Positions 33,134 to 41,628 of a stretch of DNA of 64,000 bases are shown here, in pieces. The translations under genes were made by a program, and so were the position numbers. Position 1 is the first letter of the stretch. Each line of letters begins with the position of its first letter. Below the pieces are notes generated by a model, which was not told the DNA's origin, searched no databases, and was given only the letters and a program-made list of their open reading frames with translations. Source of the stretch: Halobaculum saliterrae (GTDB taxonomy: Archaea; Halobacteriota; Halobacteria; Halobacteriales; Haloferacaceae); assembly GCF_009831625.1 (NCBI RefSeq), contig NZ_WUUS01000010.1:107906-171905 (forward strand). The letters are read 5' to 3'.

Positions 33134-34258
33134 ATGACCGACGAACCCATCGACATCGGCGTACTGGGGTACCGCTTCATGGGAAAGGCGCACGCGAACG
33201 CGCTCGACCGCCTGCCCATGTTCTTCGAGGACGCGCCCGAGACGAACCGCCACACCGTCATCGGGCGCGACAAGGAGGCGTTGGCTGAGGCCGCGGAGAC
33301 GCTCGGATTCGAGCACACCGCGACCGACTGGCGCGACGTGGTCGACGAGGTGGACGCCTTCTACAACCTCGGACCGAACCACCTCCATGTCGAGCCGTCG
33401 ATCGCGGCGCTGGAGGCCGGCAAGCCCGTCCTCTGTGAGAAGCCGCTCGCCCCGACGCTTGCGGGGGCCGAGGAAATGCGCGAGGCCGCCGCCGCTGCCG
33501 ACGTGCCCGCCGGCTGCGCGTTCAACTACCGGTTCGTTCCGGCGGTCCGGTACGCGAAACGGTTGATCGATGCGGGCGAACTCGGCGAGATCCGACAAGT
33601 CCGCGGCCGATACCTCCAGGACTGGCTCTCGGACCCGGATGCGCCGTGGAGCTGGCGCAACGACGAGGAGCTGGCCGGCTCGGGCGCGCTCGGCGACCTG
33701 GGCGCACACACCGTCGACCTCGCGCGCTTCCTCGTCGGCGACCGCGTCGGCGAGGCCGCGAGCGTCTCCGGACACCTGCAGACGTTCACCGAGGAGCGGC
33801 CCGTCGAGGGCGGGGACGACGAGACGCGCCCGGTCACCGTCGACGACGCCTACTCGGCGCAGGTGGAGTACGACTCCGGCGCGATGGCCACCTTCGAGGC
33901 CTCGCGAGTGACGGAGGGTCACAAGAACGACCACACGATCGCCGTCCACGGGAGCGATGGAAGCCTGCAGTTCTCGCTGGAGCGGCTCAACGAGTTGGAG
34001 GTCATGACCGGGGACGCCCGGGGCTACGAGACCGTGCTCGTGACCGACGAGGACGACCCGTACATCGAGCACTGGTGGCCGCCGGGACACGTCATCGGCT
34101 GGGAGCACACGTTCGTCCACGAGAACTACGAGTTCCTGACGAGCGTGGCGCGATCCGAGGAGTTCTCCCCGAGCTTCGACGACGGCTACGAGGTCCAGCG
34201 CGTGCTCGACGCCGTCGAACGCTCCGACGCCGAGGGCGCCCGCGTCGACCTCGACTGA
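33134..34258 (+). CDS. Gfo/Idh/MocA-family oxidoreductase (2)
   Basis: 374 residues. The Rossmann start IDIGVLGYRFMGKAHANAL is characteristic of this subgroup, followed by GPNHLHVEPSIAALEAGKPV, LCEKPLAPTLAGAEEM and SGALGDLGAHTVDLARFLVG with the conserved Asp-x3-His. It is 12 nt downstream of the isomerase/epimerase gene and probably uses the same intermediate. It differs from the dehydrogenase at 29800 in its N-terminal motif and likely works on another step. Substrate unknown; sugar or inositol oxidation is the family expectation. Confidence 0.86.
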   Translation: MTDEPIDIGVLGYRFMGKAHANALDRLPMFFEDAPETNRHTVIGRDKEALAEAAETLGFEHTATDWRDVVDEVDAFYNLGPNHLHVEPSIAALEAGKPVLCEKPLAPTLAGAEEMREAAAAADVPAGCAFNYRFVPAVRYAKRLIDAGELGEIRQVRGRYLQDWLSDPDAPWSWRNDEELAGSGALGDLGAHTVDLARFLVGDRVGEAASVSGHLQTFTEERPVEGGDDETRPVTVDDAYSAQVEYDSGAMATFEASRVTEGHKNDHTIAVHGSDGSLQFSLERLNELEVMTGDARGYETVLVTDEDDPYIEHWWPPGHVIGWEHTFVHENYEFLTSVARSEEFSPSFDDGYEVQRVLDAVERSDAEGARVDLD

Positions 34259-34336
34259 CACGGGCCACGAAGCGCAGCACGTCAGTCCTCCCCGACCGTG
34301 CGAACGTTTTTGCCCGAATCCGCGGAACCGTGAGCC

Positions 34337-35911
34337 ATGACCACAGCCGACGCGGTCGGGACGACCGTCCGGGTCGCGTTCGACGGCCCCGACGGGCGTG
34401 CGGTGCTGGAGGCGGCCCGCCGAGCCGCCGACGCCGCGGCCGAGGCGGAGGGACCCCCGATAGAGACGCTCGCCGTCGGGTCGCCGGGGACGGTCCACCT
34501 GCCGCTGGTCGCCGTGACTCGGGAGGGTCGAACCGCGGTCCATCGGTCGGTCGATCCGAACGGCGCCGCGAGTCTGGTGAGCCTACTCGCCGACGGCGAC
34601 GACGACCTCCCCGTCGACGGCGCGTCGGCCGTCGTCGACCACGAGCCGGAGCCCGACGACTTCCCCGTCGGCGACGGGCCGCTCTCGGCGGGGACGCGAC
34701 GGACGCTCCGCGGCGCGGGGTGGGCCGACCCGACCACGTTCGAGTCGCCGGGAACCCTCGGTGACGAGGCGCTCGAAACCGTGTCGGACCTCGGCGTCCG
34801 CGGCCGCGGCTGGGGGGACGCCCGACAGGACGAACCGCTTGCAGCGGGTTGGCGCGACGCCCGCGACGCCGACGGCGACCCGGTGGTCGTGATCAACGGC
34901 CTCGACGCGGACCCCAAGGCCGACGGCGACCGCCTGCTGCTCGGGAGCCTGCCCGGCCGGGTCGTGGCCGGCGCGGTCGTCGCCGCCAGCGCGGTCGACG
35001 CCGAGGACGTCGTCGCTGTCCTTCCCGAGGACGATCCCGTCGTCGCCGAACGAGTTCGTGCCGTCGGCGACCGCGTCGCCGCGGTGACGGATCTGACGGT
35101 GGAGGTCGTCGCCGCCGAGCCCGACTACATGACCGCCGAACACACCGCCGTATTGGAGTCGCTGGAGGGGAACGACCGGATCGAGGCTCGACGGCGACCT
35201 CCCGACCCGGAGACGTGGGGGCTGTTCGAGCGGCCGACGCTCGTGCACACGCCCAGAACGCTCGCGGCCGTCGAACGTGCCGTCGCCGACCCGGAGCGCC
35301 TCGATGCCGACGCCGCCGACCCCGGAACCAGACTCGTGACGGTCGTCGGTCCCGAGCGGCGCACGGTCGAGCTCCCGACGGACACGAGCCTCTCGCGGGC
35401 GCTCGTAGCGGAGGAGTTCGGGAAGGAGGCGACCGAGGACGCCGGAGGCGGGGACCTCGGAGAGACCGGACCCACGGAAGCGTTCGCCTGCGTCGGCGGT
35501 CAGTTCGGCGGACTGACACGCGATCTCGACACGCCGGCGTCGGCGCCGGCGCTGCGCGGGGCCGGCCTGGGAACGAACGGTTCGATCGAGCCGTTCGAGG
35601 AGGGATCGGGGGGCGGCTGCCCGGTCGTCGTCGTGGGACGACGGATGCGCGTCGCCCGCGAGGAGAACTGCGGTCGATGCGTCCCGTGTCGCACGGGGAG
35701 CGTCCGTGCCCACGAGCTGCTCCGCGAGGTGTACGCGGGCTCGTTCGCCGAGTCACGACTGCGTGAGTTGGCGCGGACGATGGGCCGGACCTCGCTGTGC
35801 GAGTTCGGAGGCGACGCCGCGCGGCCGCTCGCGACCGCGCTCGACGAGTTCGGGGGCTACCTGCGTGCGCACGCCGACGGCCGCTGTCCCGCGGGGGTGT
35901 GTGACCCGTGA
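34337..35911 (+). CDS. NuoF-like formate dehydrogenase partner with degenerate FMN/NADH site
   Basis: 524 residues. The C-terminus has the NuoF/HoxF/FdhB 4Fe-4S motif C-x2-C-x2-C plus a distal Cys (CGRCVPCRTGS, then TSLCEFGGDA). The SLBB-like segment LVTVVGPERRTVELPTDTSL precedes it. The usual FMN loop GRGGAGFPTG is replaced by GVRGRGWGD, the NADEGEPGTFKDR segment by NGLDADPKADGDR and the YICGEETAL helix by YMTAEHTAV, so nucleotide binding is doubtful although the PTLVHTPRTLAAV helix is retained. It overlaps fdhA by 4 nt (GTGA). A T-rich box lies 25 nt before the ATG. Together the pair make a soluble formate dehydrogenase; the electron acceptor is unclear. Confidence 0.8.
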   Translation: MTTADAVGTTVRVAFDGPDGRAVLEAARRAADAAAEAEGPPIETLAVGSPGTVHLPLVAVTREGRTAVHRSVDPNGAASLVSLLADGDDDLPVDGASAVVDHEPEPDDFPVGDGPLSAGTRRTLRGAGWADPTTFESPGTLGDEALETVSDLGVRGRGWGDARQDEPLAAGWRDARDADGDPVVVINGLDADPKADGDRLLLGSLPGRVVAGAVVAASAVDAEDVVAVLPEDDPVVAERVRAVGDRVAAVTDLTVEVVAAEPDYMTAEHTAVLESLEGNDRIEARRRPPDPETWGLFERPTLVHTPRTLAAVERAVADPERLDADAADPGTRLVTVVGPERRTVELPTDTSLSRALVAEEFGKEATEDAGGGDLGETGPTEAFACVGGQFGGLTRDLDTPASAPALRGAGLGTNGSIEPFEEGSGGGCPVVVVGRRMRVAREENCGRCVPCRTGSVRAHELLREVYAGSFAESRLRELARTMGRTSLCEFGGDAARPLATALDEFGGYLRAHADGRCPAGVCDP

Positions 35912-38900
35912 GCGCCGACGGCGCTGGCGGGGCCGGCGGGGGTGACGGGGGCGGCGGACGCGACCCGCTCCCGCGGGTTCCGGACGCGACGCGGGTCTCC
36001 GACCCCCGTACGTCGACGCCGCTGACCGAGACGTTCGCGCCCGGAACCGCCTCGGACCCGCCGGTGGGCACGAGTGACGACGCCGGGGGTGGCTGTGGCT
36101 CGTGTGATTGTGGGGAGAGAGACGTTGCTGATGGCAACGATGCCGGCGAGCGAGGCGAGGCGGGGACGGTGACCGTCACCGTCGACGGTACGGCGGTGTC
36201 GGTTCCGACGGGCGCAACCTTGCTCGACGCGATGGAACGCGTCGAGCACGAGGGAACCGTCCCGGCGCTGTGCGCCTACGACCGCGACGGCGGCGACTGC
36301 TCGGACGACATCGGGCCGCGCTCGACGTGCCGGACCTGCACCGTCGAGGCCGACGGAGAGTTGGTGGCGGCCTGCTCGCAGCCGGCGGAAGCTGGGGTAG
36401 AAGTCCGGACGGACGATCCCGACGCCCGCGAGAGCCGCGAGGTCAACCTCGATCTGGTGCTGTCGGACCACAACCTCCGGTGTACGACCTGCAACCAGAA
36501 CGGGCGCTGTGAGCTACAGGACGCAGCGATCGAGACGGGCGTCGAGGAGCCACGGTTCGGCGTCTTCGACGAGCGGAGCGAGTACGAGCCGCTGGACGAC
36601 ACCTCCCCGTTCATCCAGATCGACCGCAACAAGTGCATCACCTGCGCGCGCTGCGTCGACGCCTGCAACGGCGTGCAGGTGTCGGGCGTCCTCCGGATCG
36701 AGGGGACCGGCGAGGAAACCGAGATCGGGTTTCAGTCGGACGCCGAGACGATGGCCGACTCGGCGTGCGTCTCCTGCGGCCACTGCGCGACGGTGTGCCC
36801 CACGGGGTCGCTCACCGAGCAGGGGCTCGCCGGGCTCGCGACGCTGCCGATCCCGGGGTTCACGCACGCCAACAGCGTCGGGAAGTCGCTGACGGCGGAC
36901 AGAGAGAAGCCAGCCCGCGCGACGAGCGAGACCGGGGGCCGGCGCGGAGTTGTCGACGCCGGCGACGACGATTCCCCGATCGAGGAACGCGGCCGCGACG
37001 ACGGCCCCGCCCCGACACGCAAACGCGCCGAATCGGACGGCCTCGCCTCGGCGTTCAGGTGGGCGAAGCGGAAGGCTGGCGACGCCGGCCGATCCGCGCT
37101 GCTGGCGGGCGAACACGCCGCCGAGTCGTTGGCGGCGCGGACGATGAGGGAGGGCTGGCTGTTCGACGCCGCGAGCCGGGTCGCGGACCATCGACTGAAG
37201 GACGTGGAGTTCACGGAGACCACCTGCGGCTTCTGCGCGGTCGGCTGCCGCTTCCAGTTGGTCTCGAAGGACGAGGAGGTTCTCGGGGCGGTGCCGACCG
37301 ACGACCCGGCCGACGCGCCGGTGAACGACTTCTCGACGTGCGTGAAGGGGAAGTTCGGCTACGAGTTCGCGAACTCCGACGAGCGACTGACGACGCCGCT
37401 GGTTCGGGGCGACGACGGGGAGCTGCGCCCCGCCTCGTGGGACGAGGCGCTCGACCGGGTCGCCGAGGGGTTCGAGTCGATCCGCGAGCGTTCCGGGCCG
37501 GACGCGCTGGCGGCGTTCGCCTCCTCGAAGTGTACCAACGAGGAGGACTACCTGATGCAGAAGTTCGCGCGGGGCGTCCTCGGGACGAAGAACGTCGACA
37601 ACTGCGCGCGCCTGTGCCACTCCTCGACGGTCGCGGCGCTCAAGCAGACGCTCGGCTACGGCGCGATGTCCAACCGGATCAACGAGGACATCGGCGAGGC
37701 AGACGCCTACCTCATCACCGGGTCGAACACGACCGAGAGCCACCCCGTCCTCGCCACCCGGATCAAGCGAAACGTCGACGACGGCGCGGACCTCGTCGTC
37801 TTCGATCCTCGCAAAGTCGAGATCGCCGAGCACGCGAGCCAGTACGTGCGAACCGAGCCGGGGTACGACGTGGCGTGGATCAACGGACTGATCCGGTACA
37901 TCGTCGCCAACGACCTCCACGATACGGACTTCATCGAGGAACGAACCCGGAACTTCGACGCCCTGCGCGAGAAGGTGGAGCCGTTCACGCCCGAGGAGGT
38001 GGAGCGGCTCGCGGGCGTCGCGCCCGATGATCTCAAGCGGGCGGCAGAGACCATCGCCGCCGCCGACTCGGTCGTCTTCGGCTGGGCGATGGGGATGACC
38101 CAGCACAGCCACGGCACGCAGAACGTCCTCGCGCTGGCGGATCTCGCGCTCGTCACCGGCAACCTCGGGAAGCCCGGTGCCGGGGTCTCGCCGTTCCGCG
38201 GCCACAACAACGTTCAGGGCGGCGGCGGCGACATGGGAACGCTCCCGAACCTCCTGCCCGGCTACCGCGATCCGGGCGACCCCGAGGTGCTCGACGAGTT
38301 CGAGGACACATGGGGCGTCCGCCCACCCGCCGAGGAGGGGCTGACCGTGCCGGAGGTGTTCGACGAGGCGCTCGCGGGCAACGTCGAGGGGCTGTACGTG
38401 ATGGGGGAGAACCCCGCGCTGTCGGAGCCGGACCTGGCCCACGCCGAGGAGGCGCTCGACGCGCTGGAGTTCCTCGTCGTGCAGGACGTCTTCCCGACCG
38501 AGACGGCCGAGTACGCCGACGTGGTGCTCCCGGCCGCGACGTTCTCGGAGAAGGAGGGAACCTTCACGAACACCGAGCGGCGCGTGCAGTTGGTTGGGAG
38601 GGCGACCGATCCCCCCGGCGACGCGCGACAGGACTGGGCGATCATCAAAGAACTGGCGAACCGGATCGACCACGCGGGCGACGCGTGGGCGTACGACGAC
38701 CCGGCCACGGTGATGGACGAGATCGCCGAGGTCGCGCCGATCTACGGCGGCATCAGCCACGACCGGCTCCGCGAGGAGGGCGGGCTCCAGTGGCCCTGCG
38801 AGGACGAGTCGGACCCGGGGACGCCGTACCTGTACGAGGAGGAGTTCAACTTCCCCGACGGGAGGGCGCGGTTCGTCCCCGCCGACACGGGCGAACCGGG

Positions 38901-39339
38901 CGATATCCCGAGCGAGGAGTTCCCGCTCACGATGACGACAGGCCGCGTGCTCTACCACTGGCACACCGGGACGCTGACCCGGAAAGTCGACGGACTGCTC
39001 GATCACGTCGGCGAGGCGTTCGTCGAGGTGAACCCCGCGACCGCCGACCGCCTCGGCATCGTCGACGGCGAGCGCGTCCGCGTCGAGTCGCCGCGGGGCG
39101 CGATCGAGGTGCGCGCCGAGATCGGCGACCGCCCCGGCGACGGCGTCGTGTTCGTGCCGATGCACTTCGCCGACGGCGCCGTGAACCGGCTCACCGGCGA
39201 TCACGTCGATCCCACGAGCGGCATCCCCGAGTACAAGGTGTCGAGCGTCCGTGTCCGACGCCTCGGGGACGACGGGGAGCCGGACTCGGGACGGTCGGAG
39301 ACGCCGACCGACGCGGACGGCGTCGCCGGCGACGACTGA
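35908..39339 (+). CDS. fdhA: formate dehydrogenase catalytic subunit (Mo/W-bis-MGD, NuoG-like N-terminus)
   Basis: 1143 residues from a GTG overlapping the previous stop. After a Gly/Asp-rich start come a 2Fe-2S domain (STCRTCTVE, AACSQP), the NuoG-type His-Cys3 cluster (DHNLRCTTCNQNGRC), two 4Fe-4S motifs (CITCARCVDACN, CVSCGHCATVCPTG), a 4Fe-4S at the start of the molybdopterin domain (TCGFCAVGC) and a dinucleotide-binding tail (HTGTLTRKVDGL). The active site reads CARLC570-H571-SSTVAAL; in E. coli FdhF the equivalent of Cys570 is selenocysteine followed by His, so this is a Cys-type formate dehydrogenase. An uncommon Arg/Gly/Ala linker of about 100 residues (about 330-430) separates ferredoxin and Mo parts. 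It oxidises formate to CO2 in the cytoplasm. Confidence 0.9.
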   Translation: MSADGAGGAGGGDGGGGRDPLPRVPDATRVSDPRTSTPLTETFAPGTASDPPVGTSDDAGGGCGSCDCGERDVADGNDAGERGEAGTVTVTVDGTAVSVPTGATLLDAMERVEHEGTVPALCAYDRDGGDCSDDIGPRSTCRTCTVEADGELVAACSQPAEAGVEVRTDDPDARESREVNLDLVLSDHNLRCTTCNQNGRCELQDAAIETGVEEPRFGVFDERSEYEPLDDTSPFIQIDRNKCITCARCVDACNGVQVSGVLRIEGTGEETEIGFQSDAETMADSACVSCGHCATVCPTGSLTEQGLAGLATLPIPGFTHANSVGKSLTADREKPARATSETGGRRGVVDAGDDDSPIEERGRDDGPAPTRKRAESDGLASAFRWAKRKAGDAGRSALLAGEHAAESLAARTMREGWLFDAASRVADHRLKDVEFTETTCGFCAVGCRFQLVSKDEEVLGAVPTDDPADAPVNDFSTCVKGKFGYEFANSDERLTTPLVRGDDGELRPASWDEALDRVAEGFESIRERSGPDALAAFASSKCTNEEDYLMQKFARGVLGTKNVDNCARLCHSSTVAALKQTLGYGAMSNRINEDIGEADAYLITGSNTTESHPVLATRIKRNVDDGADLVVFDPRKVEIAEHASQYVRTEPGYDVAWINGLIRYIVANDLHDTDFIEERTRNFDALREKVEPFTPEEVERLAGVAPDDLKRAAETIAAADSVVFGWAMGMTQHSHGTQNVLALADLALVTGNLGKPGAGVSPFRGHNNVQGGGGDMGTLPNLLPGYRDPGDPEVLDEFEDTWGVRPPAEEGLTVPEVFDEALAGNVEGLYVMGENPALSEPDLAHAEEALDALEFLVVQDVFPTETAEYADVVLPAATFSEKEGTFTNTERRVQLVGRATDPPGDARQDWAIIKELANRIDHAGDAWAYDDPATVMDEIAEVAPIYGGISHDRLREEGGLQWPCEDESDPGTPYLYEEEFNFPDGRARFVPADTGEPGDIPSEEFPLTMTTGRVLYHWHTGTLTRKVDGLLDHVGEAFVEVNPATADRLGIVDGERVRVESPRGAIEVRAEIGDRPGDGVVFVPMHFADGAVNRLTGDHVDPTSGIPEYKVSSVRVRRLGDDGEPDSGRSETPTDADGVAGDD

Positions 39340-39354
39340 TCCGTCACGCCGATC

Positions 39355-39372
39355 GATCCGTCACGACGGATC
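39355..39372. terminator. hairpin between convergent fdhA and eIF2B-family genes
   Basis: GATCCGTC, two bases, then GACGGATC: a perfect 8-bp stem centred in the 49-bp gap between two convergent stops. A direct copy of GATCCGTCACG precedes it. A bidirectional termination or processing element is plausible; no T-run accompanies it. Confidence 0.4.
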
Positions 39373-39388
39373 GGCCCGCCGCGTCGAC

Positions 39389-40243
39389 TCAGAACTCGCG
39401 GACGCCCTCGTCGGTGATCACTTCGTCGACGAGCGAGATCGGCGTCGCGTCGTAGGCGGGGTTCTCCAGCGTGATCCCGTCGACGGGTTCGAGCATCACC
39501 TCGCTCGGGGGGCGCGACTCGTTCTCGAAGCGGAACCCGTCGTCGATCACCTTCGTGCCCGAGCCGACGACGACGACCGGGACGTCGACCTCGGCGGCGG
39601 CGGCCGCGATCGGGAACGTTCCGATCCGGTTGTAGAGGGTGTCGCCGACGATACAGTCCATGCCGACGACGACGCGGTCCGGGTCCACCTCCCGAAGGAG
39701 GTAGCCGGCGGCGGCGTCGACCGCGAGGTGGGAGTCGACGCGGTCCATGCCCGCGAGCGTGCGGGCGGTCTTGCGACCGAGAAACCGTGGGCGCGCCTCG
39801 GTGACGTACGCCGTCATGTGTGCCCCGTCGACGGCCGCCGCCTCCACCGCCTCCAGCACCGTCGACGAGTAGTCGTGCGTGAGGAACGTCTCCCCGTCCT
39901 CGAACGTCCGAGCGGCGTTGGCCGCGGCCTCGCGCTTCCCGGTCTCGATCCGTTCGACCTCCCGCTCGATCGCCGTCTCCAGCAGTTGTTTGCCGCCATC
40001 GACCGACTCTGCGGTCCCGATCACCGCGTCCGCGACCGCGCGCATCGCCCGGTGGAGACTCGCGTGTGAGGGGTTCGCTCGCCGCAACGCGCCGGTGTTG
40101 TGGTCGAGGTCGCGCTCGAACTCGTCGAGCGTGGCGTACTCGCGGTCGAGCAGCTCTCCCAGCGCGCGGGCTGCCTTCACCGCGACGACCGACGAGGAGT
40201 GCGTCTGCATCTCGCGTATCTCGGCGACCGTCTCGTCTATCAT
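39389..40243 (-). CDS. eIF-2B alpha/beta/delta-family protein (ribose-1,5-bisphosphate or MTNA-type isomerase fold)
   Basis: 284 residues. The C-terminal domain has the eIF2B/MtnA family signatures LTHDYSSTVLEAV, VTEARPRFLGRKTARTLAG, VDPDRVVVGMDCIVGDTLYNRIGTFPIAAAA and VVVVGSGTKVIDD. Homologues include R15P isomerase of the archaeal AMP pathway, methylthioribose-phosphate isomerase and eIF2B subunits. This one is shorter than the haloarchaeal R15P isomerases I recall (about 320 residues), so a regulatory or other isomerase role is open. Convergent with fdhA, divergent from priS. Confidence 0.8.
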   Translation of the reverse strand: MIDETVAEIREMQTHSSSVVAVKAARALGELLDREYATLDEFERDLDHNTGALRRANPSHASLHRAMRAVADAVIGTAESVDGGKQLLETAIEREVERIETGKREAAANAARTFEDGETFLTHDYSSTVLEAVEAAAVDGAHMTAYVTEARPRFLGRKTARTLAGMDRVDSHLAVDAAAGYLLREVDPDRVVVGMDCIVGDTLYNRIGTFPIAAAAAEVDVPVVVVGSGTKVIDDGFRFENESRPPSEVMLEPVDGITLENPAYDATPISLVDEVITDEGVREF

Positions 40244-40437
40244 GCGTGCGTGGTCGGCGCATTCGGGGTTAGGTGTTCCGGGACCCAGCTCCTCCCGTCC
40301 CTCCTTCCCTCCAACTCGCCTCCGCCAAGCACGAACTTCCCGGACCGTCCACACCAGGTTCGGGCGCTCCGAGTCCCGCTCGGCGGGACGAGACGGCAAC
40401 ACTCATACCGGCGTCGCCACTACCGATTCTCCGTCAG

Positions 40438-41607
40438 ATGAACCGCCGCACCCGCGAGTACCTGAGGGGCCGCTTCGGCGACTACTACCGGAGCGCGTCC
40501 GTCTCCCCGCCGCCCGAGGCCAACGAGCGCGAGTGGGGACACATCCCCTTCACGGCGGGCGACGGCACCACGATGGTTCGCCACCAGTCGCTGCTCGACA
40601 TCGGCGAGGTGAGCGAGTTCCTCGCGCGCGAGACGCCGCGGCACGCGTACTTCTCGGCGGCCCGCTACGACGACCCGGCGAACAAGCGAATGAGCGAGAA
40701 GGGGTGGCGCTCGGCCGATCTGGTGTTCGACCTCGACGCCGACCACCTCCCGGGCGTCGACCCCGAAGAGACGAGCTACGGCGACATGCTCGCCGCCTGC
40801 AAGGAGGAACTGCTCGCGCTGCTGGACGTCCTCGAGGACGACTTCGGCTTCGCGGACGCGGACATGCGGGTCGTCTTCTCGGGCGGTCGCGGCTACCACG
40901 TCCACGTCCGCGACAGCTCGGTCGCGGAGCTGGACTCGACGGCCCGCCGCGAGGTCGTCGACTACGTCCGCGCGGTCGACCTCAACTACGACGGACTGAT
41001 CGAGCGTCGGCCGAACGAGCGCGGGACGACCCTCCAGAAGCGGCTCCGCCGCGAAGGGGGGTGGGGACGGCGCGTCCACGAGGAACTGGTCGCCTACGCG
41101 GAGGGGTTGCGCGCGATGGAGGAGGACGACGCGCTCGCGGAGCTACAGGAGCTCGACGGCGTCGGCGAGAAGACGGCCCGAACGATCTACGGCGTCCTCG
41201 AGCGCAACCCCGAGGGGGTGAAGTCGGGCAACGTCGAGTTGGGCCCCGGCGCGTCGACGCTGGTGCGAGCGATCGCCGAGCGCGTCACCGCCGAGCAGAC
41301 CGCGCCGATCGACGAGCCGGTGACAACCGACATCCGCCGACTCATTCGGCTCCCCGGTTCCATCCACGGCGGCAGCGGCCTGCTCGTGTGCCCGCTGGAC
41401 CGGGACGCGATCGACGACTTCGATCCCCTGACGGACGCCGTCCCCGAGCGCTTCCGCGGCCGCGACATCCTCGTCGACGTCCACGATCCGGGGCCGGTCG
41501 ACGTGGGGGACGACAGAGATAAGGTGGAGGAGGGAATTGTATCCGTCCCCGAGTACGTCGGCGTGTTCCTCATGGCGCGCGGACGCGCGGAGAAGGCGCG
41601 GGAGTAG
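40438..41607 (+). CDS. priS: DNA primase catalytic subunit PriS
   Basis: 389 residues. The catalytic aspartates are in ADLVFDLDADHL; the next motif SGGRGYHVHV is the archaeal/eukaryal primase nucleotide-binding signature, with RRLIRLPGSIHGGSG further on. It makes RNA/DNA primers with PriL. An acidic region at about 200-265 replaces the usual insertion. Followed 21 nt later by a GINS gene, the conserved priS-GINS order of haloarchaea, so both belong to one replication operon. Confidence 0.95.
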   Translation: MNRRTREYLRGRFGDYYRSASVSPPPEANEREWGHIPFTAGDGTTMVRHQSLLDIGEVSEFLARETPRHAYFSAARYDDPANKRMSEKGWRSADLVFDLDADHLPGVDPEETSYGDMLAACKEELLALLDVLEDDFGFADADMRVVFSGGRGYHVHVRDSSVAELDSTARREVVDYVRAVDLNYDGLIERRPNERGTTLQKRLRREGGWGRRVHEELVAYAEGLRAMEEDDALAELQELDGVGEKTARTIYGVLERNPEGVKSGNVELGPGASTLVRAIAERVTAEQTAPIDEPVTTDIRRLIRLPGSIHGGSGLLVCPLDRDAIDDFDPLTDAVPERFRGRDILVDVHDPGPVDVGDDRDKVEEGIVSVPEYVGVFLMARGRAEKARE

Positions 41608-41628
41608 CGCCTCGACGGAGTACACACG

